Origin: Streptomyces sp. Edi4
GTDB taxonomy: Bacteria; Actinomycetota; Actinomycetes; Streptomycetales; Streptomycetaceae
Direction: 5' to 3'
DNA: 64,000 nt
NCBI RefSeq assembly: GCF_040253615.1
Contig: NZ_JBEJGY010000004.1
Location: forward strand, 3,162,001 to 3,226,000
Shown here: positions 55,296 to 63,427 of the stretch, in pieces
How the letters are laid out: the number at the start of each line of letters is the position of its first letter
Position numbering within the stretch: position 1 is the stretch's first letter
Notes under the pieces: model-generated
The model's database searches: none
Seen by the model: only the letters and a program-made list of their open reading frames with translations
Told to the model about the DNA's origin: nothing
Position numbers and translations under genes: made by a program

Positions 55296-57369
55296 CGCGG
55301 ACGGCGCCGGCACCGGGGGCGACTCGATGTTCCGCAACGCCTACGCCCTGATGCTCTCCACGGCCGTCTCCGCCGCGCTCGGCCTCGGCTTCTGGCTGGT
55401 CGCGGCCCGCTACTACAGCGAGGAGGCGGTCGGGCAGGGCTCGGCGGCCATCGCCGCGATGAAGCTGCTCGCCTCGGTCACCGCCGCCACACTGATCGGC
55501 GCGGTGGTCCGCTATGTGCCACGGGCCGGGCGCTCGACGGGGCCGCTCGTACGGCGCGCCTACCTGGCAAGCGCCGTCGTGGTGGCGGTGGCCTGCGTCG
55601 TCTTCCTGTGCACGCTGCCCCTGTGGGGCCCGTCGTACGCGCCCCTGTCCGGGCCCGCCGCCGGAACGCTCTTCACGGTGGCGACGGTGGCCTGGGCGGT
55701 CCTGACCCTCCAGGACGGTGTCCTGACCGGCCTGCGCAAGGCGGTCTGGGTGCCGGTCGGCAACGCCGTGTTCTCGCTCGGCAAACTGCTCCTGCTCGCC
55801 GCGTTCTCGGCGCTCCCGCTCGGGGTCTTCGTGTCCTGGACGGCCGCGTCGGCCCTGTCCATCGTGCCGCTCGGCTGGCTGGTCTTCTGCCATCTCATTC
55901 CCGCGCAGGCCCGGGCCGACCACGACCGTCCCGTCCCCGAGCCGCGCGAGATCGGCCGCTTTTTGGCCGGGGACTCGATCGGCGCGCTGTTCTCCCTCGC
56001 GATGATCAACCTGCTCCCCGTGCTGGTCGCCGTGCGCTTCCCCGCCGACCAGAACGGCTTCTTCTTCATCGCGTACTCCGTCGGCGGGACCATGGAGTTC
56101 CTGGCCGTCAACATGGCCTCGTCGCTCACCGCGCACTCCTCGCACAGCCCCGGCAGGCTCGCCGACGGGGTGCGCGGGTCGCTGCGCCGGATGGCGCTGC
56201 TGCTCATCCCGGTGGTCCTGTTCCTGCTCGTGGCCGCGCCCCGGATCCTCGGCCCCTTCGGGAGCGACTACGCCGAACACGGCACGCTGGTCCTGCGGTT
56301 GCTGTCCCTGGCCGCGATCCCCCGGGTCGCCGTCGAGCTGTACATCGGGGTGCTCCGCGTCCAGGGGCGCACCGGGGTGCTCGCGCTCCTCCAGGGCGCG
56401 ATGTGCGCCCTGGTCCTCGGCGGCGCCGGGGTGCTGCTCGGCCCGCTCGGCATCTCCGGCGCGGGCTGGGCGCAGCTGTGCGCGATGAGCGTGATCGCCC
56501 TGTGCTGCGTGCCGGGCCTGCGGGGCGCGCTCGCGGGTCGCGCCGCCCTCCGCGCGCCGGGCGGACCCAACGCGCGGGAGCTCGGCACCAGTTGGGCCCT
56601 CGCGCGGGCCGATACGGATCCGGAGTACGGGACGCGCTGGGCCGAGCCGACCACGTATCCGCGCGCCGGCGTGGACCCGGGCCCGGCCCCGGCGGCCGGT
56701 GCGGCCCCGCGCCCGCCGCGCGGCCCCGCCGCCCCCGAGCGCGACGGCGACGGCGACGAGGCGTGGCTGACGACCACCCTGTGGCTGCTGCTCGGCCTCG
56801 CGGCGGGACTGTTCTGGGTGCCCCTTTCGCGTGCGGCGGCCCCGGCGGGCGGCGGCCTCGACGGCGCGGGGCTGCTGCGCGCCCTGCCGCCGGTGAGCCT
56901 GACCGGCGGGGTGCTGCTCATCGTCGTGTGCAGTGGGGCGGTGTCGCTCTACCGGCCCGCCCCGGGGCTGCTGGTGGCGGGCCTGGGGGTGACGGTCGCG
57001 GGCCTGCACACCGCGCCGCTCATCCTCGGCGTACCTCCCGATGCGCTGTCCGGGCCCTGGCACACCCCGTTCGTCCGTTTCCTGTCCGAGACGGCCGGCT
57101 TCAGCGCGCCGGACGGCGTGGCCCGTTGGCTGCCGCTCGCTCTGCACCCGCTCTGCCTGGCCCTGGCCGCGGTGCTGCTGCGTGCCCTCGGCGCGCACTG
57201 GCGCCTCACGGCGGTGCTGGTGTGGCTCCTGGCGATCACGGCCTGGGCGGGCCGGCACACCTTCGCGGCGGTGGCGCTGCCGGTCTTCACGGGCCTGTGC
57301 GTGGCGACGGCCGCCTCGGTGACGTACGCCCGCCTCAGACGGGCCGGGCGGGGCGGGCGGGCCGTGTGA
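55288..57369 (+). CDS. MATE/flippase-like polysaccharide export membrane protein with second membrane module
   Basis: The 693-residue protein has an N-terminal 12-14 helix module (about 15-420) of the lipid-linked oligosaccharide flippase (MVF/MATE) type: MFRNAYALMLSTAVSAALGLGFWL, YYSEEAVGQGSAAIAAMKLL and the later helices with SSLTAHSSHSPGR. A Pro/Arg linker (about 425-490) leads to a second module of about six helices (490-680) of unknown type. It may flip lipid-linked sugars for the wall polymers. The GTG at 55288 overlaps the uncertain upstream ORF; ATG 55327 with GGGGG eight bases before it is an alternative. The gene ends eight bases from the convergent membrane protein. Confidence 0.82.
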   Translation: MSDADGAGTGGDSMFRNAYALMLSTAVSAALGLGFWLVAARYYSEEAVGQGSAAIAAMKLLASVTAATLIGAVVRYVPRAGRSTGPLVRRAYLASAVVVAVACVVFLCTLPLWGPSYAPLSGPAAGTLFTVATVAWAVLTLQDGVLTGLRKAVWVPVGNAVFSLGKLLLLAAFSALPLGVFVSWTAASALSIVPLGWLVFCHLIPAQARADHDRPVPEPREIGRFLAGDSIGALFSLAMINLLPVLVAVRFPADQNGFFFIAYSVGGTMEFLAVNMASSLTAHSSHSPGRLADGVRGSLRRMALLLIPVVLFLLVAAPRILGPFGSDYAEHGTLVLRLLSLAAIPRVAVELYIGVLRVQGRTGVLALLQGAMCALVLGGAGVLLGPLGISGAGWAQLCAMSVIALCCVPGLRGALAGRAALRAPGGPNARELGTSWALARADTDPEYGTRWAEPTTYPRAGVDPGPAPAAGAAPRPPRGPAAPERDGDGDEAWLTTTLWLLLGLAAGLFWVPLSRAAAPAGGGLDGAGLLRALPPVSLTGGVLLIVVCSGAVSLYRPAPGLLVAGLGVTVAGLHTAPLILGVPPDALSGPWHTPFVRFLSETAGFSAPDGVARWLPLALHPLCLALAAVLLRALGAHWRLTAVLVWLLAITAWAGRHTFAAVALPVFTGLCVATAASVTYARLRRAGRGGRAV

Positions 57370-57377
57370 GGCGTGGC

Positions 57378-57794
57378 TCAGCGGCCGGCCCCGCGCTCGG
57401 CCCCGCGCTCGGCCCCGCGCTCGGCCGCGCCCCGGGTCGCGGCGGGCAGCGGCAGGCCGGGGAAGGCGGAGGCGAGGGTCGCGACGGCGGCCAGAGAGAC
57501 GAGGAACGCGGTCGCGGAGAAGCCGTGTACGAGGAAGAGGGCGGTGGACACCAGCGCCCCGAGCGACAGGCTCAGCGGCGCGGCCAGCGCCAGGGCCTCC
57601 AGGCGGGCGCCGGGGCGCAGGGGGGTCGGCTGGGGGTGGAGCAGGGCGAGGCCGGGGCCGAGGGAGACGAAGAGGAGGACGGGGATCCAGCGGGCGGGGC
57701 CGGGGGGTAGTGCGGTGGCGGCGAGAGTCAGCCAGCCGGACAGCGCGGCGGCGAGGCGGCCGTATGTGCGGGTACGGGTACGGGTACGGGTCAT
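57378..57794 (-). CDS. Small membrane protein
   Basis: The 138-residue protein begins with a basic MTRTRTRTRTYGRLA stretch (Thr/Arg dipeptide repeat) followed by three or four hydrophobic helices (GWLTLAATALPP, IPVLLFVSLGPGLALL, LSLGALVSTALFLVHGFSATAFLV) and an Ala/Arg/Glu-rich tail with ERGAERGAERGAG repeats. No family is recognised. It is convergent with the flippase-like gene and lies before the large membrane protein gene on the same strand. The ATG at 57792-57794 has GGAGGAG nine bases upstream. Confidence 0.7.
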   Translation of the reverse strand: MTRTRTRTRTYGRLAAALSGWLTLAATALPPGPARWIPVLLFVSLGPGLALLHPQPTPLRPGARLEALALAAPLSLSLGALVSTALFLVHGFSATAFLVSLAAVATLASAFPGLPLPAATRGAAERGAERGAERGAGR

Positions 57795-58142
57795 GGTGCG
57801 GGTCTCCTCCAAGTGGTTCGTCCGCCGCAACACACGGCCATTCGCGCAGTTCCCCGCGCCCCTGACACTCCGGTTGCCTTTCGGGCGCGGTCCGTAGGTG
57901 GCTGGTCGCGCAGTTCCCCGCGCCCCTTAATGGCCTTCGTCGTCGGGTGCCGGTCGTGGGCGCTTCTCGCGCAGTTCCCCGCGCCCCTGGCGGGGTTCGT
58001 GCTGGCCCGCGCCGGGGTACCCAGCCGGTCCGGCGATTGAGGACGAGCGCCCTTAAGGCGCGAACGGGGTCTGGGGCGGAGCCCCCAGGGTCTTTCACCC
58101 CCGGCGGGTTCAGGGAAGGGGCGGGGAGGGGCCGAAACCGGG
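57795..58142. repeat. Non-coding gap with dispersed repeat blocks (cluster 3)
   Basis: Three copies of CGCGCAGTTCCCCGCGCCCC lie at about 57843-57862, 57907-57926 and 57968-57987, 61-64 bases apart. This is the complement of the repeat in the other gaps. A block from AAGGCGCGAACGGGG (58055) to about 58126 with a GGGGCGGAGCCCCC hairpin is shared with the gap at 61989-62058. No gene is present. Confidence 0.85.
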
Positions 58143-60113
58143 TCACGGGGGACGTGGGGGCGCGTACTGGAGGACCGTTCCGTACGACGTGCGGTCGATC
58201 ACCCGAAACCGCGCGGACGCCTCAAGCTTGGCCTCCAGCTCCTGGAAACCCCCCACGGGAAGCAACCCCTCCCCCGCCGAGTAGACGTACTGCGTCCGCG
58301 TGAAGAGGAAGTACACGGGCCGCCCGTCCTTGGGCAACTGCGGCTCCAGGAACCCCACAGGATCCCGCAGCATGGCCACGTTGCGAGGCTCCTCCTGCTC
58401 GGCCACGAACCAGTGCTCCAGCTGGTCGTACCGCCGCAGCGCCTGCGGAAACGACCCGGTGACCGCGAGAATCATCGACCCCTCGGGCGCGTTGTCGATC
58501 ACCCGCGTCACCATCGCCGTCTCGGCCGGCGGCGTGTAGTACATGCGCTCCTTGCCGTAGTAGGCCGGCACGAACCCCCCGACCAGCAGCACGAGCACCA
58601 GCGGCAGCGCCACGGCCCCCATCCGCCGCCGCGCCACGGAAGACACCCGCCCCGCCTTCGCCCCGGCCCCCACCACCTTCACCCCTGCCACCGCCCGCCC
58701 CGCCGCGGGCACCAGCGCCGCCGCCGCGAAGAACGCGGCGCCCGGCAGCCCGAACAGATAGACCCGGAAGAGCATTTCGCCCCCGTAGTCGTTGACGGCG
58801 AACAGCGGCACCGGCGCCACCGACACCACAAGCAGCGGCAGCGCACTGCGGGTCAGCGCGCGTCGCAGTACGACCGCGACAAGGGCGAGCACCGCGACCA
58901 CGAGCACCATCACGACGTCGGCCCGTCCCTGCAACACGGGCCCGGGGCCGGTGAGTTCACCGACGTATCCGGCGCGCGAGTTGTGCAGGAGGTTGCCCAC
59001 CGACTCCTTCAGGGAGGCCAGCGTCTCCACGAAGAGCGGGCGCCCCATCGTGAGGTCCCAGACCAGCATGATCAGGGCGGTCACGGCGAGCAGCCCGGGG
59101 TTGCGGTAGCGCCGGGTGAGGCTGAGCGCGCCGAGGGCGACGCACAGCATCACCGGGGTCAGCTGGTGGGTGAAGTTGATCGCGGCGATCATCGGGACGA
59201 GGACCGCGACGCAGACGGCCCGCTGACGCGCGGTGGTGGGCGGCGGGACCCCGGCCGCCGCCGGGTCGAGTTCGGCCCGCGAGCGCAGCCGCCCCGCCGA
59301 CCCGGGGCGTACGAAGTGCCGGAACACCACGGCGAGTACGGCCAGGTGCAGGATCAGCGCGAGACCCTGGGGCGAGAAGTAGTCCTGGCCGACCCAGTTG
59401 GCGACCTCGAAGATCCACACGCCGGTCCACACCAGCCGCCAGTCCTCGGCGAAGGTGCGGTAGATCAGGACGAGCACCGGGATGAGGACGACGCCGTAGA
59501 AGATCGGCGCCCAGTTGAGGTAGGAGGCGGCGGTGTCGACGCCGAAGGCCCGTACGAGCCCCGCGTTGAGCGTGAAGAATCCCGGCCACTGGTCGTACGC
59601 CGCCATGTTGCCGGAGAGCGGGACGCCCGGGCGCAGCTCCTGGTTGGCGAGCAGATGGCTGACGACCGCGTCGTGCTTGGACGCCCAGGGGTAGCGCACC
59701 GCGTTGTACAGGACCGCGGTGGGCGCCTTCAGGGCCAAGAGCAGGACGACGCTGTAGAGCCCGGGCCACCAGGGCGCGGTGCCGGCCCGCCGCAGGCTGA
59801 CGACGAAGCCGCCGGTGAGGACGGCGAGGGAGAGGTAGAAGGCGGCGGGCAGCTTGTCGAGCAGGCCCCAGTCGCCCATGTGCCGGTAGTCGATGCGTGG
59901 CAGCGCGTAGATCCACAGGGCCGTGGCGGCTGCCAACGGGAGCCAGGTGAGGAGGAGTTGAGGGTGTATCAGGTGATGCGGGAAAGGCATCCGGCGGCGG
60001 CTCCCGCCGTTTCGCGCGGTCCGCGTCGGCGCGTCCGGAGCCCGTTCCCCCGCCGCGTCGTCGGGGGGCCACTGCCCCCCTGTTGTGACCGGCGTGGGCC
60101 CACGTTCCCGCAC
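58143..60113 (-). CDS. Large polytopic membrane protein, glycosyltransferase-like
   Basis: The 656-residue protein has about ten to twelve membrane helices from residue 48 and a soluble C-terminal part (about 545-656). Layout and motifs such as LALKAPTAVLYNAVRYPW and NWVGQDYFSPQGLALILHLA recall membrane glycosyltransferases of the GT-C/hypothetical exporter kind, but I recognise no exact family. The N-terminal 40 residues are Arg/Pro-rich and cytoplasmic. The GTG at 60111-60113 has GGGGAG before it. It could assemble a surface glycan with the flippase-like protein; this is inference. Confidence 0.65.
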   Translation of the reverse strand: MRERGPTPVTTGGQWPPDDAAGERAPDAPTRTARNGGSRRRMPFPHHLIHPQLLLTWLPLAAATALWIYALPRIDYRHMGDWGLLDKLPAAFYLSLAVLTGGFVVSLRRAGTAPWWPGLYSVVLLLALKAPTAVLYNAVRYPWASKHDAVVSHLLANQELRPGVPLSGNMAAYDQWPGFFTLNAGLVRAFGVDTAASYLNWAPIFYGVVLIPVLVLIYRTFAEDWRLVWTGVWIFEVANWVGQDYFSPQGLALILHLAVLAVVFRHFVRPGSAGRLRSRAELDPAAAGVPPPTTARQRAVCVAVLVPMIAAINFTHQLTPVMLCVALGALSLTRRYRNPGLLAVTALIMLVWDLTMGRPLFVETLASLKESVGNLLHNSRAGYVGELTGPGPVLQGRADVVMVLVVAVLALVAVVLRRALTRSALPLLVVSVAPVPLFAVNDYGGEMLFRVYLFGLPGAAFFAAAALVPAAGRAVAGVKVVGAGAKAGRVSSVARRRMGAVALPLVLVLLVGGFVPAYYGKERMYYTPPAETAMVTRVIDNAPEGSMILAVTGSFPQALRRYDQLEHWFVAEQEEPRNVAMLRDPVGFLEPQLPKDGRPVYFLFTRTQYVYSAGEGLLPVGGFQELEAKLEASARFRVIDRTSYGTVLQYAPPRPP

Positions 60114-60277
60114 AGTGCGACTCCCCCCACGGATGTGGTCGCGGCCGTCACGCCGCCGTCTCCTGGCTGCGAAGGTATGGGAACACGCTTCGCGCCCGCG
60201 TGGCTACACCGCGAACGGCCCGGAGCGCCGGCCGCTCCCCTTGGTGCGGCAGGGGCCCGCGTGAGCTAATGCACCGT

Positions 60278-60598
60278 ATGAGCTACTTCATGACCGACCT
60301 GTCGGGCACCTACGTGGAGGAACCCGACGAAGCGACGATGCGTACGATCCTGGACGGCCTCGCCGACGCCGACGACGAGCACCCCGACGTCTCCCTGACC
60401 CACGAGAACGGCTGGTCGCTGAGGGCGTTCCCGAGCGGCGAGCTGCTGTGGCTCCTGTGGGAGAACCTCGACCACGCCGACGATCCCGACGCGTCGCCGC
60501 GCCAGCTGTCCGGGGTCTCCAAGGAGGAGGTGCTGCGCCTGTTCGGGCTCCTCGCCACCGGCGACACCGCCGAGATCGAGCGGCTGGCCGGCTCCTGA
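60278..60598 (+). CDS. Conserved small acidic protein, possible Imm-like family
   Basis: The 106-residue product starts MSYFMTDLSGTYVEEPDEA and has many acidic residues (DGLADADDEHPDVSL), with a strand-rich middle (GWSLRAFPSGELLWLLWEN) and a helical end (KEEVLRLFGLLATGDTAEIERLAG). It looks like the small Imm1-type immunity-like proteins found widely in Streptomyces, without a nuclease partner nearby. The ATG at 60278 fits best; the ATG at 60269 is an alternative. It diverges from the large membrane protein and is convergent with hutI. Function unknown. Confidence 0.7.
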   Translation: MSYFMTDLSGTYVEEPDEATMRTILDGLADADDEHPDVSLTHENGWSLRAFPSGELLWLLWENLDHADDPDASPRQLSGVSKEEVLRLFGLLATGDTAEIERLAGS

Positions 60599-60618
60599 AC
60601 GCCCGCTGAGGGGCGCGG

Positions 60619-61785
60619 TCAGACCCTGCGGCCCGCCCGCCAGACCTCGCTCACCAGCGGGACGCCGGGCCGGTAGGCGAGGTGGACGTGCGAGGGGGCG
60701 TCGAGGAACGCCAGGTCGGCGCGGGCGCCCGGCGCGAGGCGGCCGATGTCGCTGCGCCGCAGGGCGGCGGCGCCGCCGGCGGTCGCCGACCAGATCGCCT
60801 CGTCCGGGGTCATCCCCATGTCGCGTACGGCGAGCGCGACGCAGAACGGCATCGAGGACGTGAAGGACGAGCCGGGGTTGCAGTCGGTGGACAGCGCGAC
60901 GGTCGCGCCCGCGTCCAACAGCCTTCTGGCGTCCGGCCACTGGGCCCGCGTGGAGAACTCGGCGCCGGGCAGCAATGTCGCCACCGTGGTGCCGTTGGCG
61001 AGCGCGTCGACGTCCGCGTCGGTGAGGTGGGTGCAGTGGTCGGCGGAGGCGGCCTCCAGCTCCACGGCGAGCTGGACGCCGGGCCCGTAGGTGAGCTGGT
61101 TGGCGTGCACGCGCGGCAGCAGCCCCTTGGCCCGGCCCGCCGTCAGGACCGCCCGCGCCTGGTCCCCGTCGAAGGCGCCCTTCTCGCAGAACACGTCGAT
61201 CCAGCGGGCGTACGGGGCGCACGCGTCCAGCATCTCGCCCGTGACCAGGGCGACGTATCCGGCCGGGTCGTCGGCGTACTCGGGGGCGACGATGTGGGCG
61301 CCCAGGTAGGTGACCTCGTCGGTGTGCTCGGCGGCGACGCGCAGGGCGCGGGCCTCGTCCTCGACGGTCAGGCCGTAGCCCGACTTGGTCTCCAGGGTGG
61401 TGGTGCCCTGCCGCAGCGCCTCGGCGAGGTAGCGGGCGACATTCGCCCCAAGCGCCTCGTCGCTCGCGGCGCGGGTGGCGGCGACGGTGGTGCGGATGCC
61501 GCCGGCGGCGTAGGCCTGGCCGCTCATGCGGGCGTTGAACTCCTGGGTCCTGTCGCCCGCGAAGACGAGGTGGGAGTGGGAGTCGACGAAGCCGGGGATG
61601 ACGGCTCGGCCCCGCGCGTCGACGGCGTGGTCGGCGTCCGGCGCGTCGGCCGTGCGGCCGGCCCAGGCGATCCGCTCGCCCTCGATGACGAGGGCGGCGT
61701 CCTGGATGAGGCCGAGGGGGCCGTCGTCCCGTTCCGGGTCGTTGGTGACGAGGGTGGCGATGTTCCGTACGAGGGTGGTGCGCAT
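60619..61785 (-). CDS. hutI: Imidazolonepropionase
   Basis: HutI hydrolyses imidazolone propionate to N-formimino-glutamate in histidine degradation. This 388-residue amidohydrolase has the metal-binding DSHSHLVFAG near residue 70, the YLGAHIVAPEY segment, HANQLTYGPGVQLA with a metal His, and the Asp of STDCNPGSSFTSSMP. Length matches the family (about 400). The ATG at 61783-61785 has AAGGA five bases before it. The hutF gene lies upstream on the same strand across a 304-base gap of repeats. Confidence 0.95.
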   Translation of the reverse strand: MRTTLVRNIATLVTNDPERDDGPLGLIQDAALVIEGERIAWAGRTADAPDADHAVDARGRAVIPGFVDSHSHLVFAGDRTQEFNARMSGQAYAAGGIRTTVAATRAASDEALGANVARYLAEALRQGTTTLETKSGYGLTVEDEARALRVAAEHTDEVTYLGAHIVAPEYADDPAGYVALVTGEMLDACAPYARWIDVFCEKGAFDGDQARAVLTAGRAKGLLPRVHANQLTYGPGVQLAVELEAASADHCTHLTDADVDALANGTTVATLLPGAEFSTRAQWPDARRLLDAGATVALSTDCNPGSSFTSSMPFCVALAVRDMGMTPDEAIWSATAGGAAALRRSDIGRLAPGARADLAFLDAPSHVHLAYRPGVPLVSEVWRAGRRV

Positions 61786-62089
61786 GGCTTCCTTTCTATC
61801 CCCCACCCCGCCCCTTTCCGAGTCCCGCCGGGGGTGGATTCGGCACTGCGGACCGTGCGGGGCTGGTCGCGCAGTTCCCCGCGCCCCTGACTACTCCCTG
61901 CCGGCCCGCACCGGCATCTTCAGCCCGTCATGGAGGTTCCCCCCTGGCCCTTGAGGCCTTGGGGGAGTTTGGGGACGGCGCCCCTTGCAAGGCGCGAACG
62001 GGGTCTGGGACGGAGCCCCAGGGTTTTTCGCCCCCGGCGGGTTCAGGGAAGGGGCGGGGCGGGGGCTTTCGGGGCCTGGCCCCAGGGGG
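61786..62089. repeat. Non-coding gap with dispersed repeat blocks (cluster 4)
   Basis: The 304-base gap between hutI and hutF holds one copy of CGCGCAGTTCCCCGCGCCCC (about 61868-61887). It also holds the block 61989-62058, starting AAGGCGCGAACGGGG, that is shared with cluster 3, and a GGACGGAGCCCC hairpin. No gene is present, and the gap splits the two hut genes into separate units. Confidence 0.8.
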
Positions 62090-63427
62090 TCAGGATCGTA
62101 GGGTGGTCAGGGCCTTGGAGAGGGCGGACGGGACGTCAGGGAGAAGGGTGTGGGCGCCGTCCCGCACGACTTGACGCCCGCCCGCCACGACGTGCCGCAC
62201 ATCGGCGGCCCCCGCCGCGAAAACGGCCGTCTCCGCGGCGAGCCGAGGCACCGCCCCCACCGTCCGGACGGAATCCAGCGCGATCGTGGCCAGATCGGCC
62301 GGCGCGCCCGGCTCGATGCGCCCCGCCTCACCCCACCCGAGCGCGGCGTGCCCGTCCACCGTCGCCGCCCGCAGCAGCGCCGCCGCCGTCCAGTGCCCCC
62401 GCGTCCGCGACCGAAGCCGCTCGTTCAGCTCCATCGCGCGCGCCTCTTCGAGCAGGTCGATCACGGCGTGGCTGTCGCTGCCGAGCGAGAGCGGCGACCC
62501 AGCGCGCTGGAGGGCGAGCGCGGGCCCGATGCCGTCGGCGAGGTCGCGTTCGGTGGTGGGGCACATGCAGGTGCCGGTGGTGGTGGAGCCGAGCAGCGCG
62601 ATGTCCTCGTCGGTGAGGTGGGTGTTGTGGACGCCGGTGGTCCGCGCGCCGAGCACCCCGTGCTCGAAGAGCAGCCGCGTGGGCGTCATCCCGTACGCGT
62701 CCAGGCAGGCGTCGTTCTCGGCGGTCTGCTCGGAGAGGTGGACGTGGAGCGGCGCCCTGCGCGCCTGGGCCCACTGGGCGACCGTGCCCAACTCCCGCGC
62801 GGGGACGGCCCGTACGGAGTGGATGGCCGCGCCGATCCGCGCGTGGTCGCGCTCCTTGAGCGCCGAGCAACGCTCCGCCCACGCCTCTGCGGTGCCGTCG
62901 GAGAACCGCAGCTGGTGGCGGTCGGGGGCGGCGCCGAAGCCGGAGGAGAGGTAGGCGGTGTCGAGCAGCGTGATCCTGATCCCCGCGTCGGCGGCCGCGG
63001 CGATCAGCGCCTCGCCCATCGCGTTGGGGTCGGCGTAGGGGACCCCGCCGGGCGCGTGGTGCAGGTAGTGGAACTCCCCGACGGCGGTGATCCCGGCCAG
63101 CGCCATCTCCGCGTACACGGCGCGGGCGAGCGCGTGGTAGGAGTCCGGGGTGAGCCGGGCCGCGACCTCGTACATGGTCTCGCGCCAGGTCCAGAACGTG
63201 CCCGAGCCGACCTGCACGGTGGAGCGCAGGGCGCGGTGGAAGGCGTGCGAGTGGGTGTTGGCGAGGCCGGGGATCGTGAACCCGCGCAGCACCACCGCGC
63301 CGGCCGGCGGCGCCTCGATCCCGGTGCGGACGGCGGCGATCCGGCCGTCGCCCGCGACCTCCACGATTACGCCCGGCTCGACCTCGGGGTCCAGCCAGGC
63401 GTGTTCCAGCCAGTACGTCACCTGCAC
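62090..63427 (-). CDS. hutF: Formimidoylglutamate deiminase
   Basis: HutF removes ammonia from N-formimino-L-glutamate, giving N-formyl-L-glutamate. This 445-residue amidohydrolase has NTHSHAFHRALRS (metal His pair), LHVHLSEQTAEND, the CMCPTTERDLADGIGP loop and SLGSDSHAVIDLLEEARAME with the metal Asp. The GTG start at 63425-63427 overlaps the stop of the M20 hydrolase gene by ten bases, so the two are coupled. In this route the next step is removal of formate from N-formylglutamate. Confidence 0.93.
   Translation of the reverse strand: MQVTYWLEHAWLDPEVEPGVIVEVAGDGRIAAVRTGIEAPPAGAVVLRGFTIPGLANTHSHAFHRALRSTVQVGSGTFWTWRETMYEVAARLTPDSYHALARAVYAEMALAGITAVGEFHYLHHAPGGVPYADPNAMGEALIAAAADAGIRITLLDTAYLSSGFGAAPDRHQLRFSDGTAEAWAERCSALKERDHARIGAAIHSVRAVPARELGTVAQWAQARRAPLHVHLSEQTAENDACLDAYGMTPTRLLFEHGVLGARTTGVHNTHLTDEDIALLGSTTTGTCMCPTTERDLADGIGPALALQRAGSPLSLGSDSHAVIDLLEEARAMELNERLRSRTRGHWTAAALLRAATVDGHAALGWGEAGRIEPGAPADLATIALDSVRTVGAVPRLAAETAVFAAGAADVRHVVAGGRQVVRDGAHTLLPDVPSALSKALTTLRS

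Noticed and set aside
54583..58146. Open frame of 1187 codons on the minus strand
   Set aside because: It is antisense to the flippase-like gene with Arg/Pro/Gly-rich composition, a usual by-product of high G+C.
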